Source: Planctomycetaceae bacterium (lineage in GTDB: Bacteria; Planctomycetota; Planctomycetia; Planctomycetales; Planctomycetaceae). From it: a stretch of 64,000 bases of DNA. Shown here piece by piece: positions 52,074 through 62,104 of this stretch; position 1 is the stretch's first letter; each line of letters starts with the position of its first letter. The notes below the pieces were generated by a model. The model ran no database searches. It was not told where the DNA came from and worked only from the letters and a program-made list of their open reading frames with translations. A program made the position numbers and the translations under genes. The stretch is taken from assembly GCA_020426345.1 (NCBI GenBank), contig JAGQQE010000001.1:41058-105057 (forward strand), in the 5' to 3' direction.

Positions 52074-53737
52074 TAGTCGGGCTGACTGAGTTTCCAAATG
52101 CGAGCGTACAGCACAACGATCAATCCAACGCAAATACCACTCGTCACTTTCCACGCCATCGGGATCAGATCATAGCTTTCGAAACCGGGTGCCCGAATGG
52201 CGTTTAACGCTGCTGCCATGGGGTTGATCGTCAGGCATCGTTCAACAAATGTATGCCCGAATGGCGCGTTGCGGTTCATCCAGATCAGGATCGGACCTGC
52301 AAATATCATGATCAATGCGCCGTAGGCGACGGATGTTGCTGCTGCCGTCGCCCGGAAGAACGAACTGACAGTCGCGCTCATCAGCATTGAAAGTACGGCT
52401 GCAAAAATGAGGCTGATGACAACCTGAGTGACTTGTTCCTGCAGTACCGGCTTGATCAGCATGATGATGGCATACCCAGGCAGCGTTGCGCAAAGCAGCA
52501 GGGCGAGAGTGATGCAGACGCTGATCAGCTTTCCGCTGAGAATTCTTAACGGGCCCATCGGGGTGACGCGCAGCAGATTCCATCCGCCTCCCTCAATTTC
52601 GCCCGCAATCATGCCACCTGAGAGCCCTGGCGTCATCAGGACAATCAATGAAACCTGAAGGACGATGATCAGGCCGCCGATTGCTTCGACACCCCAGTCG
52701 ATGGTACCAAGCGTCGTCGCCAGCGTGAGCAACAAAGACAGGACTGCACAGCCCGCGACAAGTCGAAGCAGCCAGTGCAGTCTTCCAAATTGTCGACTGC
52801 GGAATTCCTTGACCATCACGGGATTCAGAAACCACGGGATTCCTGCAGAACGCTTTTGCGGGTCAATCAGAAAAAAGACGCGTCGGGCAACTTGTACGCC
52901 TGTGGACCGATCGTCTGTGATCAGTCCCTGTGATCGGGATCGGTCGAGCAGGGCATGATTCAGCCGGTGAATCACAATCACGCTTCCGACAACAATAAAG
53001 ATGGTTGCAAAAAACAGATACCAAAGCACAACATCGCGTTGTTCGAGCAGGCCGATGCCGCCAACTGATTCCGATTCCACAATTCGCATCAGTGCCGGAA
53101 TCGGGGACAGCAATTTGAGCCACGAAGCGCCAACGGCGAATATGCTTTCACCGCCACGCAGAAAGTAATCCGGAAACACGGTGACCACCAGTAGTCCGAA
53201 TGTCACACCATAGCTCCATCGAAGCGCAGCTTCGGTGGATCGGCACCAGGTACCGACCAGCATTCCGATGACGGTTAACTGCAAACAGACAACCAGCAGA
53301 AACAGATAGAGCCGCAGAACATCTTTTGTCAGAGAGGGTCCACCCATCAGATAGCAGCACGACATCGCGGGCAGGGTGGCGAACATCAGCATCAGCACAA
53401 ATCCCATCATCGCGCCGACTTTGCCGAAGTAGATTGCGGGCCGCGAGAGTGGAGAATTCAGCAGTAATTCCAGCGTTCTCCGCTGGACTTCCTTCACGAG
53501 TGAGGTTGCCGGAAACACGGGGATAATCAGGATGGACGCAATCAGCATTGCAAATGTCAGCCATTGAAACACCTGCTTACCGAGCAGACCGTCCCGATCC
53601 GCAACGCTGTTGGTTGGCCATTTCAGAATAATGACCAACGCAAAGCCAATTGCCACGGTGAGCAGTATGGCCAGGGCTTTCGAACTGCGGAGCAGTGCCA
53701 GCAGTTCGCGTTCGATAATCACCACCGCGCCTTTCAT
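52073..53737 (-). CDS. ABC-2 type transporter permease
   Basis: A 554-aa inner-membrane protein with about twelve hydrophobic segments arranged as two ABC-2 halves (first half about 15-240, second about 300-550). An amphipathic start (KGAVVIIERELLALLRSSKA) is typical of ABC-2 permeases. The second half includes GGGWNLLRVTPMGPLRILSG, which resembles the intracellular coupling helix. The ATG overlaps the ATPase stop by 4 nt, and its own stop overlaps the HEAT start. Substrate unknown; exporters of this type move polysaccharides, lipids or drugs. Confidence 0.9.
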   Translation of the reverse strand: MKGAVVIIERELLALLRSSKALAILLTVAIGFALVIILKWPTNSVADRDGLLGKQVFQWLTFAMLIASILIIPVFPATSLVKEVQRRTLELLLNSPLSRPAIYFGKVGAMMGFVLMLMFATLPAMSCCYLMGGPSLTKDVLRLYLFLLVVCLQLTVIGMLVGTWCRSTEAALRWSYGVTFGLLVVTVFPDYFLRGGESIFAVGASWLKLLSPIPALMRIVESESVGGIGLLEQRDVVLWYLFFATIFIVVGSVIVIHRLNHALLDRSRSQGLITDDRSTGVQVARRVFFLIDPQKRSAGIPWFLNPVMVKEFRSRQFGRLHWLLRLVAGCAVLSLLLTLATTLGTIDWGVEAIGGLIIVLQVSLIVLMTPGLSGGMIAGEIEGGGWNLLRVTPMGPLRILSGKLISVCITLALLLCATLPGYAIIMLIKPVLQEQVTQVVISLIFAAVLSMLMSATVSSFFRATAAATSVAYGALIMIFAGPILIWMNRNAPFGHTFVERCLTINPMAAALNAIRAPGFESYDLIPMAWKVTSGICVGLIVVLYARIWKLSQPD

Positions 53738-54738
53738 ACGGACGCTCCTGCCGTCGTTGCTTTCGGTGTCCCGGTTCGTTCGGCATCCGCTTCCCGCGCT
53801 GCTGACATAAACGCTTCTTCCAGGTCACCTGCAACTTCACGGAACTGTGAGATCTGACATCCGTCCCCCACCAGTGTGCGAAGTAACTGGGACAGGCGAT
53901 CTTCATTGGCTTTGGTGCGGCATCGAATGATGGATTCGGTCTCTGATACGCTGATCTCGACTTCGTCTCCGAGAATCTGTCGGATTCTGGCTGCCGCGTC
54001 CGGAAGATCCTGCGACGGAAGGAATTGCATCTCAATAGTTTGATTCTGCGATAATTCCCGGGTTACTTCCTGAAGCGTCCCCATCGCCCTCAGTTTACCT
54101 CCGGCGATAATCGCTACCAGATTACAGATGCGAGACAGTTCCGGCAGGATATGACTGGTGACGATCAGTGTTCGACCTTCGGATGCCAGCCGAAGCAGAA
54201 TCTCCCGCATTTCGATTCGAGCCTCCGGATCCAGTCCGTTGGCGGGTTCGTCCAGAATTAAAACTTCCGGATTGTGAAGCAGCGTTCGAGCGATGCCAAT
54301 TCTTTGCTGCATCCCATGACTGAGGCTTTCGACAAAACGGTCCTGCATCCATGTGGCGTTTGTGAGTTCCAGAACTTCGGCAATTCGTTTCTGCCGTTCC
54401 TTTCGCGGGATGCTGAATGCCGCCCCAAAAAAATCCAGGTACTCACGGACTCGCATATTATCGTACGAACCGAACTTATCGGGCATGTAGCCAACAAGCT
54501 TGCGGACCTTGTGAATATCATTCACGCAGTCGATTCCTGCGATGGTCGCGGATCCTGACGTTGGTCGAGACAGTCCCACAAGAATCTTGATGGTGGTTGT
54601 CTTTCCGGCACCATTCGGCCCGATGAACCCCAGGATATTGCCGCGTTCCAGCGTCAGCGATAGTCGGTCGAGAGCGATGAACTCTCCGTAGTGCTTGGAA
54701 AGGTTCTTGATATCAACGACCGGAGCTGCATTCGACAT
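53734..54738 (-). CDS. ABC transporter ATP-binding protein
   Basis: A 334-aa ATPase. Walker A GPNGAGKTT (40-48), Q-loop region LVGYMPDKFGSYDNM, signature LSHGMQQR (139-146, His in place of the second signature residue's usual Gly, and Met for Gln), Walker B VLILDEPANGLD (159-170) and switch His in TSHILPEL. The C-terminal ~100 residues form an extra regulatory domain usual in ABC-2 exporters. First gene of the three-gene cassette with overlapping stop/start codons to the permease. Confidence 0.95.
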   Translation of the reverse strand: MSNAAPVVDIKNLSKHYGEFIALDRLSLTLERGNILGFIGPNGAGKTTTIKILVGLSRPTSGSATIAGIDCVNDIHKVRKLVGYMPDKFGSYDNMRVREYLDFFGAAFSIPRKERQKRIAEVLELTNATWMQDRFVESLSHGMQQRIGIARTLLHNPEVLILDEPANGLDPEARIEMREILLRLASEGRTLIVTSHILPELSRICNLVAIIAGGKLRAMGTLQEVTRELSQNQTIEMQFLPSQDLPDAAARIRQILGDEVEISVSETESIIRCRTKANEDRLSQLLRTLVGDGCQISQFREVAGDLEEAFMSAAREADAERTGTPKATTAGASV

Positions 54739-54846
54739 GAAGCCGCCTTTGCGATGTGGTCAGGTTCTGGAAATAAGTTTCAGCCTCGACCTGCCTGCAG
54801 CCCAGTTTCATCGGGGCCGTCTGCTGTCGGTGTTTCTGCGAGTGGA

Positions 54847-57558
54847 CTACAGGACACTTTCAAGATGACGCATTGTCTCATCCAGTGTGTACTGCAGGTA
54901 GCGATCGACATCGTGGTTCAGAACTTCGAGAGCCGTCTCCATGGCAGATTCGGTACTGGCGGAATCGGAGTCATAAAAGCTGCATGCACGCACAGCTTCC
55001 AGACGGACACGAGGATGTTCGTCGTTGATTCGCTGCTTAATGAGTTCAAGCGAATCCGGGATCTTGTCGCGCCAGGCACACAGCACCCGAACAGCCGCTG
55101 CGCGGGCATGGTAGTCGTCCGAAGTCAGCACGGCTTTCAGAATTTCCGGGTCTGGAGAGTTGTGCGTCTGAAGCATCCACAGGCCTTCCAGCCGATACAA
55201 TTCGTAGTCAGCTGCCGTAGTATTCAGACCCGCGATCCAGGTCCTGACAGCGGGCACAACAGATTCGGTTGGCCGCTCGGCCAGTTCCCGCCGTGCTCGA
55301 TAACGAACGCGGTATTCTTTCTCTTTCAGAACTTCCAGCAGTTTGGCAACAGGTTCTCCTGAGATGGCGGGTGATTTCAGGAGTGGACGATTCTTACAGC
55401 GTATTCGCCAGATGCGTCCGTGCGAATGATCGCGATACGGTTCTCGCAGATTATGTTGCAGGTGCCCAATCAGAGCGTTGTGCCAGTCGACAATATACAG
55501 ACAGCCATCGGGGCCAAACTGAATTTCAATTGGGCGAAAGTTTCCATCGTCGCAATAAACCAGTGGAGTTCTTTCGGTGCCTTCAAACCCGCTGCCCGCT
55601 TCTTTCATGCTGTGTTGCAGCACCGCCCGATCACCAATGACATTGGTCAGCAGGAAATCGCCCTGCATCTCTTCCGGGAATTGCCGACTGTAGACCATTT
55701 CGCTCCCGGCGCTGGGGCGAGTTCGTTTTGGAAAGAACGTCGGGTAAACATCGCGACCCCGCAGTGCGGTATCGCTGAAGTTATTCACACTGTCATTGAA
55801 TGATGCGCCCGCATGCTTTGCCGGGTATTGGACCTTTCCGCTGATTGGAGTTGCCCAGTAGTTCTGACCGGGTGATGCATCGGAAATGAAATCCTGCCCC
55901 CAGCGGTCGTAAGAATGTCCCCAGGGATTGGCAAATGGCATTGAAATATACGAACCAAATTCTTCGGTCCGGGGGTCGTATCGCCAGACGCCGGCTTCAT
56001 GCATGCGAGTCAGTCCGTAGGGACTTTCAACCTGGGAATACTTGAAGGTTCCCTCCTGAAAATACAGTGCTCCATCGGGACCCCATTCGAAGGCCGACAA
56101 CCCGTGATGCGTGTCCGCGGTATCAAAACCGATCAGCTGACGAATCCGTACGTCTTCTTTGTCGTCACCATCTGTATCTTTCAGAAACAGAATGTCAGGT
56201 TGCTGGGCGACGTAGACACCGCCCCGTCCAATTTCAAACCCTGTGGGCTGGTGCAATCCATCCGCGAACACTTTGCAGCGATCCATTCGACCATCACCGT
56301 TGTCGTCTTCAAAGATCAGTAGTTTGTCTTCCAGCCTGGTCTTTGGTTGCCAGTGCGGATAGGACGGCATCGTCGAAACCCACAAACGACCTTTGTTGTC
56401 AAACTTCAGGGCAACGGGGTTGGCGAGTTCCGGAAACTGTTCTTCTGAGGCGACGATGTCGATTTCGAATCCTTCCGCCATCTTGAAAAGTTTCTGTTGC
56501 TGTTCTGCGTTCAGGTAATCCAGCGAACCAAGCTTTCCCGCCTTTCGATTCTTGTCGTCTTCACCTCCTACATTCGTCTTTACCGTGAAGAAGGGCTGGG
56601 TGTTGCTGTCATCAACTTTCTCCGGAACAGATTTGCCCTGAGCGACTGCCCAGATGCGCTGATCGCGGTTGGCCGTCATTTCGTCCAGAATCTCGCGTTC
56701 GCGTTCCATCACTTCACGGTTCCGGTAGGTTCCGTCAGATCCGGCTTCACCTCGCGCTCCGTAGATGGAGTATCCATTTACTGCTCGGTAGCGGTGCCAC
56801 CAATGGAAATTCTTGTCGTTGACTTCCGCGTGCAGTTTAGGGTCCGGTGATGTGGTCGGCGTCTGACCAAACAACGCAGACATCAGGACAGGCGCGAGCG
56901 CTTTGTAGCCTGAATCATTCAGGTGCGAACCATTCAGCGTCAGTCGCTTTTCGGTGGCTTTGAACAGAGCCAGCGTCGGTGTGTAGATATCGGCAAAGGC
57001 CACACCCGTTTCATCGGCCACACTTTTGAGTGCCTCTGTGTACATTTTCAGGCTGGCATTCTGGCGGGTACCATCGGGCAGGTTAGGGTCACCCGTGTTC
57101 TCGAAGGCAATCGGAGAGATCAGGGCAATGCGCGGAGCTCCGGTGCCGTCATAGTTTTTTCCCTGAGTCTCTTTAACCAGCCGGGTCATCTGTTCTACGA
57201 ATTGATCCAAACCCTCTTCGCCGGCAAAGGATTCATTGAAGCCGAAGAAATACAGAATCACGCTCGCCTTGCTGTGCGTCAGGTGCTTGTCAGGTTCACC
57301 AAAATTCTGAGATCGGATTCGTTCGAATGGCTCATCACCCGGCACACAAAGATTCCGCACAACCAGATTTTCTGTCGGAAATTGTGCATGCAGCAGCGTC
57401 TCCCAGTGATTGTGGTGCTGCATCCGTTCTCCCAGGGCGTTGCCGACAAGGCAAATATGGTCACCTTTCTTCAGTGAAAGGGATTCCGCGTGCAAAGTGG
57501 GCGAAGAAGGACCGAACGTTGTCAGAATGGTCAGCAGGCAGAGGAAGTATTTGGGCAT
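54847..57558 (-). CDS. SGNH-like / PVC-type dehydrogenase fusion with HEAT end
   Basis: A 903-aa exported protein (signal FLCLLTILTTFGPSSPTLHA). Residues 30-225 form an SGNH/GDSL-like module: the GDS serine motif is replaced by VGNAL (N40), FFGFNES (N108) is kept, and the end motif is NGSHLND (H212). A membrane-bound-dehydrogenase beta-propeller domain follows (about 355-760; KFDNKGRLWVSTMPSYPHW, IFEDDNGDGRMDRCKVFADG, WGPDGALYFQEG). HEAT-like repeats follow, then the protein ends without the CxxCH haem domain usual for this planctomycete family. Catalytic status of both halves is doubtful; role unknown. Confidence 0.82.
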   Translation of the reverse strand: MPKYFLCLLTILTTFGPSSPTLHAESLSLKKGDHICLVGNALGERMQHHNHWETLLHAQFPTENLVVRNLCVPGDEPFERIRSQNFGEPDKHLTHSKASVILYFFGFNESFAGEEGLDQFVEQMTRLVKETQGKNYDGTGAPRIALISPIAFENTGDPNLPDGTRQNASLKMYTEALKSVADETGVAFADIYTPTLALFKATEKRLTLNGSHLNDSGYKALAPVLMSALFGQTPTTSPDPKLHAEVNDKNFHWWHRYRAVNGYSIYGARGEAGSDGTYRNREVMEREREILDEMTANRDQRIWAVAQGKSVPEKVDDSNTQPFFTVKTNVGGEDDKNRKAGKLGSLDYLNAEQQQKLFKMAEGFEIDIVASEEQFPELANPVALKFDNKGRLWVSTMPSYPHWQPKTRLEDKLLIFEDDNGDGRMDRCKVFADGLHQPTGFEIGRGGVYVAQQPDILFLKDTDGDDKEDVRIRQLIGFDTADTHHGLSAFEWGPDGALYFQEGTFKYSQVESPYGLTRMHEAGVWRYDPRTEEFGSYISMPFANPWGHSYDRWGQDFISDASPGQNYWATPISGKVQYPAKHAGASFNDSVNNFSDTALRGRDVYPTFFPKRTRPSAGSEMVYSRQFPEEMQGDFLLTNVIGDRAVLQHSMKEAGSGFEGTERTPLVYCDDGNFRPIEIQFGPDGCLYIVDWHNALIGHLQHNLREPYRDHSHGRIWRIRCKNRPLLKSPAISGEPVAKLLEVLKEKEYRVRYRARRELAERPTESVVPAVRTWIAGLNTTAADYELYRLEGLWMLQTHNSPDPEILKAVLTSDDYHARAAAVRVLCAWRDKIPDSLELIKQRINDEHPRVRLEAVRACSFYDSDSASTESAMETALEVLNHDVDRYLQYTLDETMRHLESVL

Positions 57559-57648
57559 GTTCGATCACTTAGCGCAGGCGTGCGAAGAGAAAACAGATTC
57601 AAATCAGGTGAACAGGGTCGCCCAGCATGGGGTGTTCACTCGCATATT

Positions 57649-58998
57649 TCAAGTGAGCGACGGCGCAGGCGGAGATCCCCCAATAGAACACCGAAGGCTC
57701 TGGAATGATTGCCAGACAGCCACAATTGCCAGAGCGTGAAGACTGAAGAGCAGCGGGACAACAAATCGGCCTTCCACAGACCATGTCAAAGCGATCATGA
57801 CGGCATTTGCAAGGTGAAGGAACGCGAAGATTCGCGTTTCCAGACTTCGCCAGGTCAGCAGTATGCCAATGATTGCAAGCACCAGAACAATGAATTCGGT
57901 GACGGAATGCGGTCGATATTCATTCACGATTTTCATGGGACCGAGGCGGACAGCATCCACCGGATGATCGGCGATCCACTGTAATGCTTTGGCCTTGCTG
58001 TAGTCAGCCCTGGCGAGCTCGCGTTCGATTCGGGTCATTTCCACTGTCTGAATTCCGGCAAAGAAATCGGAATTGTCCAGATTGAACCAAATTCCGTCTC
58101 GCAGGACAGCTTCGTCACTGAAGGCCGCGGACAATTCCATTAAACCCTGAGTTCCCGTGGGCATGAATCGATTCAGAACCACGCAATTCCGAATGCCCCA
58201 CGGCGCGTAAATGACAACAGCGGTCGTCATTACAAGGCAGATGTGCTGACATCGTATCTTCAGGGTATCGTTCGGTCGTCTGATTTTCGGGTAAATGAAC
58301 GCCATCCCCAATGCGATAAAAGGCAGCCAGAAAACGATGGCGGTCCGATTGAGCAGAGAAAGTCCAATGGTACACCCGATGGCGATTGAATAGCGGAGCC
58401 GAGGATGTTTCACCCACTGAGTCAGCAGGATTGTCAGGAACGTTGCCAGGAGTAATGCGAGTGATTCGGTGAGAATGGCCCGTGCGTACAACCGGACCCG
58501 CACATCGACACCGACAAAAAGAATGACCGCACAAACGGCTGCCCATTTTCCCTGATGATACCGGACCCAGCAGAAAAGAAGTGATGTTGTGAGCATCATG
58601 GCAGCGATGTTCATCGTTCGGGTAACCCAGAACTGCCGACCACACAGCCAGTCGGCCGCAGCGATGGTCAGCGGAAAAAGCGGTGGCCGATAAGTGACGA
58701 TTCCCGGCTTCGCGTCCGGAAGTGTCATCAGCTCCGGATTTGTCCTTGCAGCTTCCTCATAGGGTTTTCGGAACTCGGGATTCGTGAAGTCTTCGTTGAA
58801 ACCGTTTCCCAGGGCAATCTGCAGCCCGATGGCGTCGTAGGATGGTTCGTCGCCCGTTGCTGAGGGCGGCGAATTCAATCCAAATCGCCATGCCACGTAG
58901 CCTGTCATCAGCACTGTCATTGGCACAAAGATAAGAACGCATAGCCTGAGTTTTGCTGTCAGCGGAGCGGGAGAGGGTTGTTTGTGCAGTTCTGGCAT
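57649..58998 (-). CDS. GT39-like membrane glycosyltransferase
   Basis: A 449-aa integral membrane protein with about ten hydrophobic segments. The first external loop has GDEPSYDAIGLQIALGNGF, matching the conserved acidic/aromatic loop of the dolichyl/undecaprenyl-phosphate-mannose-protein-mannosyltransferase (GT39/PMT_2) superfamily. YRPPLFPLTIAAADWLCG and RLYARAILTESLALLLATFL follow as in that family. ATG 58998 is chosen on hydropathy, though no clear ribosome binding site precedes it. It is likely to transfer a lipid-linked sugar outside the membrane. Confidence 0.75.
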   Translation of the reverse strand: MPELHKQPSPAPLTAKLRLCVLIFVPMTVLMTGYVAWRFGLNSPPSATGDEPSYDAIGLQIALGNGFNEDFTNPEFRKPYEEAARTNPELMTLPDAKPGIVTYRPPLFPLTIAAADWLCGRQFWVTRTMNIAAMMLTTSLLFCWVRYHQGKWAAVCAVILFVGVDVRVRLYARAILTESLALLLATFLTILLTQWVKHPRLRYSIAIGCTIGLSLLNRTAIVFWLPFIALGMAFIYPKIRRPNDTLKIRCQHICLVMTTAVVIYAPWGIRNCVVLNRFMPTGTQGLMELSAAFSDEAVLRDGIWFNLDNSDFFAGIQTVEMTRIERELARADYSKAKALQWIADHPVDAVRLGPMKIVNEYRPHSVTEFIVLVLAIIGILLTWRSLETRIFAFLHLANAVMIALTWSVEGRFVVPLLFSLHALAIVAVWQSFQSLRCSIGGSPPAPSLT

Positions 58999-59184
58999 AA
59001 TGCGAGGGATATCGTTGGTATATACCGTTGGTTGCAGCGTGGGTGAAACCAGTCGTGCGTTGAAGCTGTATTGTGGTGATGTTGCTGGATCATGATCGGG
59101 GCCATTGCCTGTTGTAAAGTCAGGCGGTACGCTCACTTCTGGCTATGTTTTTTGATTGCAGCTTACACTTCAGGGAACCATCGC

Positions 59185-60432
59185 ATGAATCTGTTTGCCC
59201 ATCGCCGTCGTCGACGATCTGCCGTCATGATCATGTTCGTGGCGTTTAGTGGTTTCCTGCGAGGGGACCTGTTTGGTCAGGAACGACCGCTCAGAGTCTT
59301 TATTCTGGCTGGGCAGTCCAACATGCAGGGACACGCGAAGGTGCAGACGCTGGAGTCGATGCGCTGGAATCCATCTGCTGCGCCGTTGCTGGATGACCTG
59401 CTGGATGAAGAAGGAAAGCCAGTCGTTTGCGAACGCGTCTGGATTTCTTCTGTTGGATCGGCAGATGAAGAGCAGGTTGGCCGCCTGACCGTGGGCTATG
59501 GAGCAAAGGCGGGCGGTCCCAAGATCGGCCCGGAATACACTTTTGGTCTCTACGCCTCGAAGCTGCTGGATGAACCCATTTTGATTATCAAGACCGCGTG
59601 GGGAGGTAAGAGTCTTAATACCGACTTTCGTCCACCTGGTGCGGGTCCATACCAGTGGAGCGATGTGCAGATCGAAAAACTGGAGAGCCAGAAAAAAGAC
59701 ATCGCTCAGATAAGAACAGACAAGATCAATGCAACCGGTCGGTACTATCGACTAATGATCGATCATGTCAGGAATGTTCTGAGCGACATCAAACGTGTTG
59801 TCCCGGACTATCAACCGGCCCGCGGCTATCAGCTGGCTGGTTTTGTCTGGTTCCAGGGCTGGAATGATATGGTCGATAGCGGTACCTATCCGGATCGCGG
59901 TCAACCCGGGGGGTATGACCAGTACAGTCAACTGCTGGCTCAGTTGATTCGTGATGTCCGAAAGGATCTGTCCGCTCCGGAGCTGCCTTTTGTTATTGGC
60001 GTGATGGGAGTCGGAGGGCCAACCGATAAGTACGGCGCCGGTGAACAGCGTTACAAGTCTGTGCATCAGAGTTTTCGTGATGCGATGGCAGCTCCCTCGA
60101 TGCTTCCGGAGTTTCAGGGTCGTGTCGTCGCCGTCAGGACAGAAGAATTCTGGGATATGGAAGTTGTCCGCCTGCGCGAGATTGAAAAGACCATCAAGCC
60201 GAAAGTCGATGCACTGAACAAGCAGGTCAAAGACGGCACTGTGTCTCGGGAAACGGGACAATCACGCATTGATGAACTCTACGCTGCGACGTTCAGTCCG
60301 CGTGAGCTGTCAGTTCTGAAGCAAAGCGTTTCCAATTTCGATTTTCATTACATGGGCTCTGCCGGAGTCATGACGCAAATTGGCAAGGCCTTCGCCGAAT
60401 CGGCAATCGAGCTTACGAAGGATTCCAGGTGA
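59185..60432 (+). CDS. SASA/sialate O-acetylesterase-like carbohydrate esterase
   Basis: A 415-aa exported esterase. The signal region (RRRRRSAVMIMFVAFSGFLR) is followed by FILAGQSNMQGH with the GQSN nucleophile block, IIKTAWGGKSLNTDFRPPG, WFQGWNDMVDSGTYPDRG and the C-terminal DFHYMGSAGV carrying the catalytic His: the SASA (CE6-like) SGNH pattern. AGGGA precedes ATG 59185. Probably removes acetyl groups from polysaccharide. It is divergent from the GT39-like gene, with about 186 bp between their starts. Confidence 0.9.
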   Translation: MNLFAHRRRRRSAVMIMFVAFSGFLRGDLFGQERPLRVFILAGQSNMQGHAKVQTLESMRWNPSAAPLLDDLLDEEGKPVVCERVWISSVGSADEEQVGRLTVGYGAKAGGPKIGPEYTFGLYASKLLDEPILIIKTAWGGKSLNTDFRPPGAGPYQWSDVQIEKLESQKKDIAQIRTDKINATGRYYRLMIDHVRNVLSDIKRVVPDYQPARGYQLAGFVWFQGWNDMVDSGTYPDRGQPGGYDQYSQLLAQLIRDVRKDLSAPELPFVIGVMGVGGPTDKYGAGEQRYKSVHQSFRDAMAAPSMLPEFQGRVVAVRTEEFWDMEVVRLREIEKTIKPKVDALNKQVKDGTVSRETGQSRIDELYAATFSPRELSVLKQSVSNFDFHYMGSAGVMTQIGKAFAESAIELTKDSR

Positions 60433-60497
60433 CGTTCAGATCATCGCGGCTTCAGCCCGCCCGCTGGAGAAGTGCGGCCCGGAATGTTGCTGGAATT

Positions 60498-61910
60498 TCA
60501 AACGGCGATCAGCACGTACATCATGGCAAGGATGATCTGCAGAACAGCAAATGGAGCGGCCGCTTTGACGAAACCCACGAAGGTGAGATCCAGTTTCTGG
60601 CGATGGATGATCGTCATTGCGACTACCGTCGACGCGCTTCCGATGGGCGTCAGGTTTCCTCCCAGATTTGCACCAAAGATTACGCACCACCAAAACGGCG
60701 AATCGCCCGGTGTCTGCATGTTGCCAAGCACGCGAGCCAGAACAGCAGAAAGTGGGATATTGTCGGTTACGGAACTGGCAATCGCGGAACTCACGACCAG
60801 TGACATCGAGTTTATACCCGATGGAAGTTGCAACAATGCCGAGATGCCTCGGCCAAGGACGGCCAGCACCTGGGCGTGTTCAAGCACATGGATGACGACA
60901 AACAGGCCGGCAAAGAATGCGAGCAGGTCCCAGTCAACAACAGCATAGAATTTGTCGACTTCGTGCTTGTAAGCCAGAAGTACAACACCCGCAAAAAACA
61001 ATGCTACAAAACCCATGTCCAGCTGGTTCAATCCGAATGGAAGCGCGGACTGTCCTGCCAGGCAACCGATGAATGCGACAAGGGCAGCCACTGAAAACCA
61101 GAAGAATGATTGACTGGGTACGCTTTCCGTTGCGTCGAAACTTTCCACCAGCCTTCGTGCGTCTGCTTTATCGGTTTCCGTCTTCAGCCCCGTGATGCTG
61201 AATCTCCACCTGGCCATCAACAACGTGGCAGCGGTCGCGACAAAAACGTAGGGGGCTGCTACCAGGAAAAACTTTGCAAATGAAATTCCGGCGACCTTCC
61301 CCACGATGATGTTGGGCACGCTGCTGATTAAAGTCAGCAGGCCGCCGACGTTGGTGAGCATTCCCTCAGTCAAAAGAAATCCCAGCAACAGGTCATTGCG
61401 GCCAAGCTTCCGGAGCGAAACGGTTGTCAGCGATCCGATGATGATCATGGCTGTCACGTTGTTTAACACAGCCGAAAAGAAGACAGTCAGCAAACCATAG
61501 AAAATCAAAAGGCGAAATGGATCGCCGCCGGATTTCCGCGTGAGACTAATCGCCATCCAGGTGAACACACCGGATCGACTGGTCACTTCAACAAACAGGC
61601 TTGCCCCCAGAATGATGGTGATCACGCCCCAGTCAATGAACTCAACGTAGATTGGCAGGTCCGCGTTTCCGTCTCCCTCGGATCCGTTTGTGTGCCCGAT
61701 GAGCCCCGTAAGTACACCCAGAATCATGCACAGTCCGGCAAACGTCCCGACGATAATTGATTTTTTCGCGTGCAGTTTTTCTTCCAGAGCCAAAGCCGCA
61801 ATCATGGCGGCCAGAATCAATCCGAATAAGATCGTGACCCCGGTCGAAACAGCGTGGTCACCGTTTGCAGCCGCTGTCGCTGTTTCAGCAATCAACAGGA
61901 AATCTATCAT
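60498..61910 (-). CDS. ArsB/NhaD-type ion transporter
   Basis: A 470-aa inner-membrane transporter of the ArsB/CitM/NhaD superfamily with about eleven membrane segments. The first signature half has VFFSAVLNNVTAMIIIGSLT, and the duplicated late half has SSVTDNIPLSAVLARVLGNM and IFGANLGGNLTPIGSASTVV, the conserved re-entrant-loop sequence of this group. Substrate could be Na+/H+ exchange, arsenite or a dicarboxylate; no arsenic genes are near. The upstream neighbour is a universal stress protein in the same orientation, 194 bp away. Confidence 0.9.
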   Translation of the reverse strand: MIDFLLIAETATAAANGDHAVSTGVTILFGLILAAMIAALALEEKLHAKKSIIVGTFAGLCMILGVLTGLIGHTNGSEGDGNADLPIYVEFIDWGVITIILGASLFVEVTSRSGVFTWMAISLTRKSGGDPFRLLIFYGLLTVFFSAVLNNVTAMIIIGSLTTVSLRKLGRNDLLLGFLLTEGMLTNVGGLLTLISSVPNIIVGKVAGISFAKFFLVAAPYVFVATAATLLMARWRFSITGLKTETDKADARRLVESFDATESVPSQSFFWFSVAALVAFIGCLAGQSALPFGLNQLDMGFVALFFAGVVLLAYKHEVDKFYAVVDWDLLAFFAGLFVVIHVLEHAQVLAVLGRGISALLQLPSGINSMSLVVSSAIASSVTDNIPLSAVLARVLGNMQTPGDSPFWWCVIFGANLGGNLTPIGSASTVVAMTIIHRQKLDLTFVGFVKAAAPFAVLQIILAMMYVLIAV

Positions 61911-62104
61911 CGTTTCGAATTTCTATCTTTGCTCAGTGTCTGTTGCATCCTGCTCCCAACGGGGCTGGCGCGAAGAGGAATTTCGGACGAGCTGCACTAC
62001 GGCAATGGACGGTTCAAGGCTTATCACAGAAAGGTTATCGTGTGAACAGACGCTGGATTGAGTAGACTATTGCCGCTCGATCCGCAGCCGCTTTTCCCAA
62101 ACGG

